Shown piece by piece: positions 54,173 to 59,639 of a DNA stretch of 59,639 bases. Position 1 is the stretch's first letter; each line of letters opens with the position of its first letter. Both the position numbers and the translations under genes were made by a program. Source of the DNA: an uncultured Gammaproteobacteria bacterium (GTDB taxonomy: Bacteria; Pseudomonadota; Gammaproteobacteria; Steroidobacterales; Woeseiaceae); assembly GCA_913063505.1 (NCBI GenBank), contig CAJXYT010000005.1:1-59639 (forward strand), given 5' to 3'. Under the pieces are notes generated by a model. That model ran no database searches. It saw nothing but the letters and a program-made list of their open reading frames with translations, and was not told the origin of the DNA.

Positions 54173-55162
54173 ATGACAAAAACGAACCGTAAAAAAATCA
54201 AACGCTATATGGAAGGTGAGGTCGCAGGTTTATCGATATTTCTTATTGTTATTGTTATCGCGTTTAGTCTGGCCTCCCCTAAATTTTTAACAGGAGCAAA
54301 CCTGTCATCAATGGCCATCCAGCTTCCTGAATTGGGTTTATTGACGTTAGCAATGTTGATTCCAATCCTGTCGGGAGGGCTAAATTTATCGATTACATAT
54401 ACTGCAAACATGTCGGGATTGGCCCTAGCATGGACACTTCAAGCGTTCGGCGGACCCGAAGCCGGGGTAGAAGCCTTTATCTTAGGCTGTGTCTTGGCTT
54501 TTTCCGTCGGTGCTTTGAGCGGCTTTGTGATCGGATTTGTCGTTGCCTATACTAAGGCCCACCCTATTTTAGTTTCCTTATCGATGATGATTCTTATGCG
54601 TGGCATTGGCGAATTTATGAGCCATGGAAAAGACATTACCGGGTTCCCCCAATTTGTACAAAACATTGGCCAAGGAGAAATTGGGGGGATTCCAATACCG
54701 TTGTTGGTATTTATAGCTTGCGCGATCGTCTGGCATATTATCTTGTCTCGAACCCGTCAGGGTTTCGGCACATACATGCTGGGATCTAATATCATGGCAA
54801 CGGCATATTCTGGTATTTCCACCAAACGGAATCTGATCATTCTCTACACCCTTTCAGGCCTTATGTGTTCCGTTGCGGGCATTATTATGCTTTCACGATT
54901 TAATTCGGTTCGTGTCGGGCATGGCGAGTCATTTCTTTTGATAACAGTGCTTGCCTGCTTCCTTGGAGCCGTAAACCCCTTTGGTGGGTTTGGTCGTGTT
55001 GTGCCGGTTGTTTTGGCGTTAATAATTCTTCAGGTTCTGACATCAGGGTTAAATATTCTTGGTTCCAACCAACACCTATCGACGGCGTTATGGGGCATCT
55101 TTCTGATCGCCGTAATGGTTCTGCGATGGGCTTGGTGGCGATTTTCAATAAAAATAAAATGA
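54173..55162 (+). CDS. CUT2-type sugar ABC transporter, permease 2
   Basis: 329 residues, multi-spanning, RbsC-like: LLTLAMLIPILSGGLNLSITYTANMSG and LITVLACFLGAVNPFGGFG. One base after permease 1. Two permeases suggest a heterodimeric channel, as in LsrCD/RhaPQ-type systems. Confidence 0.9.
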   Translation: MTKTNRKKIKRYMEGEVAGLSIFLIVIVIAFSLASPKFLTGANLSSMAIQLPELGLLTLAMLIPILSGGLNLSITYTANMSGLALAWTLQAFGGPEAGVEAFILGCVLAFSVGALSGFVIGFVVAYTKAHPILVSLSMMILMRGIGEFMSHGKDITGFPQFVQNIGQGEIGGIPIPLLVFIACAIVWHIILSRTRQGFGTYMLGSNIMATAYSGISTKRNLIILYTLSGLMCSVAGIIMLSRFNSVRVGHGESFLLITVLACFLGAVNPFGGFGRVVPVVLALIILQVLTSGLNILGSNQHLSTALWGIFLIAVMVLRWAWWRFSIKIK

Positions 55163-55239
55163 AAATTACGGGGCGAAAGTAATACACCATGCGCCACTAC
55201 GGGGCCGAAATTTTTTGTACAAATTAAGGGATTAAAAAA

Positions 55240-56127
55240 ATGAATAAATTGGGTGTGCACGCACTTGTATGGGTTGGCGGTTGGAGTCATGGGGAGTGCG
55301 AAACTGCAGTTTCAAAATCGGCAGAACTGGGTTTTGACTATATCGAAATACCGGCCCTTGACCCCGCATCGGTCGACACAAAGCATACGCTTATGCAGCT
55401 GGAAAAATACGGAATTGGCGCAACGGTTTCTTTAGGGTTGCCCTTAGATTGCGATATTTCGAGCGAAGACCCAGAGGTCGTTGCCCGAGGTGAGGCCATG
55501 CTCAATGATGCGCTCCGACTGACCGGTGAAATTGGTGCGACACATATGTGCGGTATTTTGTATTCTGGATTTGCCAAGTACATGCAACCCAAAACGGAAC
55601 GCGGCGTACAAAATTCGGCTGAGGTCCTTTTTCGCATTGCCGAGAAGGCAAAGCTAGAGAATATCGCCATAGCCCTTGAGGTCGTTAATCGTTATGAAAC
55701 GAACCTGCTCAATACTGGTGCAGAGGGAGTTGAGATGGTGAAGCGGATTGGATCTGAAAATGTGTATGTCCATCTAGATTCGTACCACATGAATATCGAA
55801 GAAAGCGGCCTTGGAAATGCAATTCGGGGGTGTGCAAATCATCTTGGATATTTCCACATTGGCGAATCCCACCGCGGCTATCTCGGAAGTGGCAATATTG
55901 ATTTCCAAGAAATATTTAGGGCATTAGCTGAAATTGGTTACGCAGGGCCAATTACTTTTGAATCGTTTTCTTCGGCAGTTGTGGCCCCCAAACTTTCAAA
56001 CATCTTGGGTATCTGGCGCAACCTTTGGGAAGACAGCGAAGACCTCGCCCGGCATGCTAAGACATATATGGAAGAACAGATTAAAGCCGGAAATGAGACA
56101 CACCGAGACAGCAAATTTAGAACATAA
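55240..56127 (+). CDS. ketose 3-epimerase (D-tagatose/D-allulose 3-epimerase family)
   Basis: 295-residue xylose-isomerase-like TIM barrel. The four metal ligands of the family are recognisable: Glu in ALEVVNRYETN, Asp in HLDSYHMNIEE, His in YFHIGESHRG and Glu in ITFESFSS. Such enzymes invert C3 of free ketohexoses. In the cassette it probably acts on the imported sugar. Substrate not determinable by eye. Confidence 0.85.
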   Translation: MNKLGVHALVWVGGWSHGECETAVSKSAELGFDYIEIPALDPASVDTKHTLMQLEKYGIGATVSLGLPLDCDISSEDPEVVARGEAMLNDALRLTGEIGATHMCGILYSGFAKYMQPKTERGVQNSAEVLFRIAEKAKLENIAIALEVVNRYETNLLNTGAEGVEMVKRIGSENVYVHLDSYHMNIEESGLGNAIRGCANHLGYFHIGESHRGYLGSGNIDFQEIFRALAEIGYAGPITFESFSSAVVAPKLSNILGIWRNLWEDSEDLARHAKTYMEEQIKAGNETHRDSKFRT

Positions 56128-56138
56128 GGCAAAATAGA

Positions 56139-56693
56139 ATGGCAAGTTTATACAAAGGCGCATTACAAGAGTTAGGCAATGTCTTTGACGCGCTGAATGA
56201 TAGTGACGTTGATAAAGCATTGCAGATGGTGGTGGATGCCGAAAAAATTGTTGTTTTTGGCGGCGGTCGTGAGCGGCTTCAAATCATGGGATTTGCGATG
56301 CGCTTGTACCATATGGGTCTTAATGTTGCGGTCGAAGGTGACATGACGACGCCTCCTGTCGGCGACGGGGATTTGTTTATTGTCACAGTTGGTCCCGGCG
56401 AAATATCGACGGCGTGCGCCTTGCTCGGTGTTGCAAAGGCTGCGGGGGCAAAGATCCTGGTATTAACAGCCCAACCAAAGGGAAAGGCCGCGACATACGC
56501 CGATTTTGTCCTACATTTGCCCGCACAAACAATGGCAGATGACCAAGGCGACAGCGTTACATCTGTATTGCCGATGGGATCCTTGTACGAAGGAGCTCTG
56601 TTTGTGCTCTTTGAAATCATGGTTTTGAAATTGAAGGACAAGTTAAATATTAGCGCCGATGCGATGCGCGCCAATCATACAAATATGGAATAA
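56139..56693 (+). CDS. SIS-domain isomerase, 6-phospho-3-hexuloisomerase-like
   Basis: 184 residues, a lone SIS domain: VVFGGGRERLQIMGFAMRLYHMGL, GEISTACALLGVAKAAGAKILVLTAQP, and LPMGSLYEGALFVLFEIMV. This matches the PHI (HxlB) type, which interconverts 3-hexulose 6-phosphate and fructose 6-phosphate. The synthase partner (HxlA/HPS) is absent. 11 bases after the epimerase. Confidence 0.82.
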   Translation: MASLYKGALQELGNVFDALNDSDVDKALQMVVDAEKIVVFGGGRERLQIMGFAMRLYHMGLNVAVEGDMTTPPVGDGDLFIVTVGPGEISTACALLGVAKAAGAKILVLTAQPKGKAATYADFVLHLPAQTMADDQGDSVTSVLPMGSLYEGALFVLFEIMVLKLKDKLNISADAMRANHTNME

Positions 56694-56746
56694 TTTCAGT
56701 TAGCGTGGATATACGGTCCGCCTCATTTGCAATGTTGAAAAAATAA

Positions 56747-57388
56747 ATGTCGCTTAATATATTGGCACTCACCCAAAAAATCCTTGATGCGGCATCTGCT
56801 CACCAGGGAGATCGATTCATTGTCGGCATCGCAGGTGCGCCTGGGGCTGGGAAGTCGACTGTTTCAGAATTGCTTTTGCAAGCCCTGCAGGATGGCATCT
56901 CTGATGGGGATGCAGTGCTCGTACCTATGGATGGCTTTCACCTTGATAATGTTATTCTCGACGCGCGTGACCTGCGATCAAAAAAAGGGGCACCAGAAAC
57001 TTTTGACTGTGTCGGTTATATGAAAGTTCTCGAACGCATTCGCGCGAATGTGGGCGAGACTTTTTCACCATCGTTTGACAGAACGCTGGATTTAGCGCGA
57101 GCTGGCGCGATTTGTGTTGCTGCCCAACATAAAATCATTTTGACTGAAGGTAATTATCTGCTTTTGGATGAAGCGCCTTGGCGTGATGTGCGGTGTTATT
57201 TTGATTTAACAATTTGTATTGAAGCCGATATGCCAACACTGGAACGGCGGTTAATGAAACGTTGGTTAGATCACGGGTTGTCGGATACAGAGGCTCGCCA
57301 ACGTGCAGAATTAAATGACCTGCCGAATGCACGTTATGTTGTCGACCATTCTATGAGCGCAGATATCCTTTTTTTGAATGGTGATTGA
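56747..57388 (+). CDS. FrcK-like P-loop kinase (nucleoside/fructose kinase family)
   Basis: 213 residues of the uridine-kinase/pantothenate-kinase-like fold. Walker A GIAGAPGAGKSTVSELL, PMDGFHLDN, and lid arginines in ERRLMKRWLDHG. Similar proteins accompany fructose ABC transporters in rhizobia (FrcK). Likely phosphorylates the imported or epimerised sugar. Last gene of the forward operon. Confidence 0.78.
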   Translation: MSLNILALTQKILDAASAHQGDRFIVGIAGAPGAGKSTVSELLLQALQDGISDGDAVLVPMDGFHLDNVILDARDLRSKKGAPETFDCVGYMKVLERIRANVGETFSPSFDRTLDLARAGAICVAAQHKIILTEGNYLLLDEAPWRDVRCYFDLTICIEADMPTLERRLMKRWLDHGLSDTEARQRAELNDLPNARYVVDHSMSADILFLNGD

Positions 57389-57597
57389 TAGAGGAGCGGG
57401 TAGCGCCCGAGCGGGCATATTTGATAGAACTAGCCGTATACTCGATTTAGCGAACCATAATATTGAAACCAGACCCCCACAGCCAAGTCATGGCGAGCAG
57501 CCTTCAGGATAATATTTAGTTTAGTGTTTGCCATGCGGTTAAGAAAACGCTAAACCATCTGGCATTAAAAGCCTCAATATTGAATGCTGCGCGCAGG

Positions 57598-58527
57598 TTA
57601 ATCTTGGGGTATCTCATGCTGCCAAGGCGGATTAGCCCCTTGGCGTGAAACAGTTATGGCAGCCGCCGTTGATGCCAAATTCAAGGCTTCTTTAATATCA
57701 TCAACGTCGATGTGGCTGATTTGAGCGCGCGACAGCTTGTTTTTACTGGCTAGCGAATGCAGCATTCCTGCCATGAAAGTGTCGCCCGCACCAATCGTAT
57801 CGGCAACCTTGACGTTTTTTGCAGGTACATCTATCTGCCCGTGAGTGCTAAACGCGCTGGCCCCGTGTTGGCCTCTTGTAACAACAACAAGCTTCACATC
57901 ACGCTCAAGCCAAGACATCGCCAAGACTTCGGGTGACAGGTTCGGTGCCATCCAGTCTAAATCTTCAAGGCTGACTTTTATAATATCGGAATAATCAATC
58001 ATCCGTTCAAGACGTTCAAGATGAAGCGTTGCATCGGTGATTTGGCTGGGACGAATATTTGGGTCTAGTGAAATAATTCTGTATGGACCTTCTTGTTTGG
58101 CAAGGTTTTCATAGGTTGATGCGGCGGGTTCATGGATCAGCGAAATTGAACCAAAATGTAAGGCGCTAATGTCATCTTGCAATTCAGGAATATTGTGGTT
58201 TTGAATCATCCTGCCTGCAGAATTTTCATCTAGAAAAATGTATTCTGGATCTGGCCCATCAAGTTTGACAAACGCAACCGTAGAGGGTCTATCTGAAAAG
58301 ACAGAATAGAGGCTGCTTACGGAACATTCTTGAAGTCCTTCTTGAATAGATTGGCCAAAAAAATCGGTCGAAATGCCCCCCAGAAAACCAACGCTGTCCC
58401 CCAGCCGTGCTAAGGCTATGCACGTATTGTAAATGGACCCTCCGTTACAGGGAAAATACGTAGTTTGCCCATTCGAACCCTCTAAGGGCAACAGGTCAAT
58501 CAAGGCTTCGCCACAACAAAGAATCAT
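57598..58527 (-). CDS. PfkB family carbohydrate kinase (fructokinase-like)
   Basis: 309-residue ribokinase-fold enzyme. Start CCGEALIDLLP, NGGSIYNTCIALARLG, and C-terminal signature DTIGAGDTFMAG with the catalytic Asp. Closest in style to bacterial fructokinases. It converges on the kinase gene of the ABC operon; the 209-base gap between them has no T-run terminator, only a short GCCC-GAGC-GGGC hairpin near 57406. Confidence 0.87.
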   Translation of the reverse strand: MILCCGEALIDLLPLEGSNGQTTYFPCNGGSIYNTCIALARLGDSVGFLGGISTDFFGQSIQEGLQECSVSSLYSVFSDRPSTVAFVKLDGPDPEYIFLDENSAGRMIQNHNIPELQDDISALHFGSISLIHEPAASTYENLAKQEGPYRIISLDPNIRPSQITDATLHLERLERMIDYSDIIKVSLEDLDWMAPNLSPEVLAMSWLERDVKLVVVTRGQHGASAFSTHGQIDVPAKNVKVADTIGAGDTFMAGMLHSLASKNKLSRAQISHIDVDDIKEALNLASTAAAITVSRQGANPPWQHEIPQD

Positions 58528-58902
58528 TTAAATCATTCCAAATATAGATCACGGGAAAGCTATACAATACTCGACTTAACAGGGTATGGCATCGTTTTTA
58601 GCGGCTCAAAAGGGACCAGCAGGGAGATAGCCATTGGGTGCTGTTTCACCTAATCTTCTGGGGTGGGTTACCAGACAATGAGATAGGTCGCGAGAATACA
58701 AATTCTAAGATTGCATTCTTATAATTTTAGGCGAAAATTGTTAGACTTAAGTGCCCACCAGCCAAGCTCAAGAACTTCTGAAAAGCCTATAAATTGAAAA
58801 TAATAAAGAAACTAAAATTCTTTAAATGTCGTTAATTGTCTATAAAACACAGTAAACAACGTTAAAACACTCGGCTGGTTGTTTCTCCACGTATCTCTTT
58901 TC

Positions 58903-58931
58903 GTGACATCCTTAAGTGGCTTTATTATAAT
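58903..58931 (+). promoter_or_regulatory. sigma-70 promoter of gltB
   Basis: GTGACA (58903-58908), 17-base spacer, perfect TATAAT (58926-58931). Predicted start near 58938 gives a leader of about 135 bases. Confidence 0.65.
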
Positions 58932-58950
58932 CCCGCTCCTTTTTGCTTTT

Positions 58951-59024
58951 AGAGGAAGTGCGTTTTCGCGCTGAGGGGCCGTGAATGTGTGCTCCTCTGG
59001 ACGCTAACTATTGGCAGTCCAGTT
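58951..59024 (+). promoter_or_regulatory. structured gltB leader
   Basis: Three candidate stems: AGTGCG-TTTT-CGCGCT (one G-U), GAGGGGC with GCTCCTC (one G-U), and TGGAC with GTCCA. The second competes with an outer AGAGGA/TCCTCT pairing, so two alternative folds are possible. I do not recognise a known riboswitch class. Confidence 0.4.
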
Positions 59025-59073
59025 CATTCAATTATCTATTTAAGTAAACCACTGTCAACTTGGTGTATTTTGT

Positions 59074-59639
59074 ATGAAAAAATTTGTCGGCCATGAAAAA
59101 GAGGGTCTCTATGATCCAGCCAATGAACATGACGCCTGTGGCGTTGGTTTCGTAGTTGATATAAAAGGTCGTAAGTCCCACCAAACAGTAGTTGATGCAT
59201 TAACGATACTTAAAAACCTTCTTCATCGGGGTGCCTGCGGCTGCGAAGAAAATACAGGTGATGGCGTGGGTATTCTCATACAAAAACCGCATAAGTTTTT
59301 CGTTCGAGAATGCAAAGCAATTGGTATTGAACTTCCTGAAGAGGATCAATATGGCGCAGGACTGGTTTTTCTGCCAACAGATGTTAAACAAGCTGATCGT
59401 TGTCAGCAGATTATTTCTAACATAGTTGAAGAAGAGGGTCAGGTCCTCCTCGGTTGGCGTGATCTACCAACTGACGATTCAATGCTTGGTCCCAGCGCCG
59501 TGGCGGGTGAACCAGATTTCAAACAGGTCTTTATCGGGCGTGGGGAGCAAATAAAAGACTCAGCAGCTTTCGAACGTAAGCTCTATGTAATACGCAAAAG
59601 AGCAGAAAATACAATCTGGAATTCTGATTTGTCTGAACA
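59074..59639 (+). CDS. gltB: glutamate synthase large subunit (3'-truncated by window edge)
   Basis: First 188 codons of GOGAT large subunit, still open at the window end and therefore missing from the ORF track. MKKFVGHEKEGLYDPANEHD precedes the N-terminal nucleophile Cys22 in DACGVGFV; propeptide removal would expose it for glutamine amidotransfer. HRGACGCEENTGDGVGILIQ is diagnostic. Provides glutamate from glutamine and 2-oxoglutarate. Confidence 0.93.
   Translation, partial: MKKFVGHEKEGLYDPANEHDACGVGFVVDIKGRKSHQTVVDALTILKNLLHRGACGCEENTGDGVGILIQKPHKFFVRECKAIGIELPEEDQYGAGLVFLPTDVKQADRCQQIISNIVEEEGQVLLGWRDLPTDDSMLGPSAVAGEPDFKQVFIGRGEQIKDSAAFERKLYVIRKRAENTIWNSDLSE

Larger units (their letters stand above)
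58528..59073. other. AT-rich gap between pfkB and gltB
   Basis: 546 bases with no convincing gene on either strand. The left 370 bases are A+T-rich and featureless to me. The right part holds the gltB promoter and a structured leader, listed separately. Confidence 0.5.

Noticed and set aside
56139-56693. RuMP formaldehyde-fixation pathway
   Set aside because: The SIS protein is PHI-like, but no hexulose-6-phosphate synthase or methanol dehydrogenase genes accompany it; a sugar-catabolic role fits the context better.
1-59639. tRNA, rRNA, CRISPR arrays, insertion sequences, prophage genes
   Set aside because: None was recognised on reading both strands; a tRNAscan or CRISPR finder run was not possible, so short or degenerate cases could be missed.

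Overview
The window reads as one stretch of a gammaproteobacterial chromosome, most likely marine. Support comes from the classic gammaproteobacterial neighbourhoods polA/engB/cytochrome c4/dsbA, hemCDXY, dapF/DUF484/xerC, hslVU, ubiE-ubiJ-ubiB, coaBC/dut, rpmBG/mutM and ftsYEX-rpoH, and from a PdsR/PdsS two-component pair of the type known mainly from marine proteobacteria. Initiation at TTG or GTG with a good Shine-Dalgarno is common. No tRNA, rRNA, CRISPR array, transposase or integrase was seen. The first gene (nudC) and the last (gltB) are cut by the window edges.

Layout. 1-1.9 kb: nudC end, a TANGO2-like NRDE protein, a carboxylesterase. 2.0-10.1 kb: a tightly packed arginine operon argR-argG-(unknown P-loop NTPase)-argC-argD-argF'-argB-argH. 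It uses an N-acyl-ornithine (AOTC/SOTC-type) carbamoyltransferase instead of ordinary ArgF and holds no acylglutamate synthase or deacylase. 10.2-18.0 kb: lptM, polA, engB, a dihaem cytochrome c4, a lipoprotein-type DsbA, an L,D-transpeptidase and an FAD dehydrogenase. 18.2-23.8 kb: small proteins, a cytochrome c5 and the haem operon hemC-D-X-Y. 23.8-32.7 kb: an orphan ParA, then dapF, DUF484, xerC, hslVU, ubiE/J/B and trmB. 32.7-44.2 kb: Rieske protein, ampG, xth, pyrE, dut, coaBC, rpmB, rpmG, mutM, coaD, rsmD, ftsY, ftsE, ftsX, rpoH. 44.4-50.3 kb: a DUF962 membrane protein, glutaryl-CoA dehydrogenase, a MATE pump, PdsR and PdsS.

At about 50.3 kb base composition and codon use shift toward A+T. 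From there to 58.5 kb lies a self-contained sugar import and catabolism cassette: CUT2-type ABC transporter (binding protein, double ATPase, two permeases), a ketose 3-epimerase, a 6-phospho-3-hexuloisomerase-like SIS protein, a FrcK-like P-loop kinase, and a convergent PfkB sugar kinase. It looks horizontally acquired, or it is an assembly join. After a 546-base AT-rich gap with a good promoter and a structured leader, gltB begins and runs off the end.

Points of most interest: the unrecognised P-loop NTPase inside the arginine operon; the Ala at the acetyl/succinyl specificity position of the carbamoyltransferase; a sigma-E promoter overlapped by a perfect CIRCE operator upstream of rpoH; a PdsRS pair with no sortase nearby; the sugar cassette with a hexuloisomerase but no hexulose-phosphate synthase and two palindromic operators in its leader; and a 98-codon membrane-protein ORF bracketed by a 22-bp direct repeat copied from the adjacent cytochrome gene.
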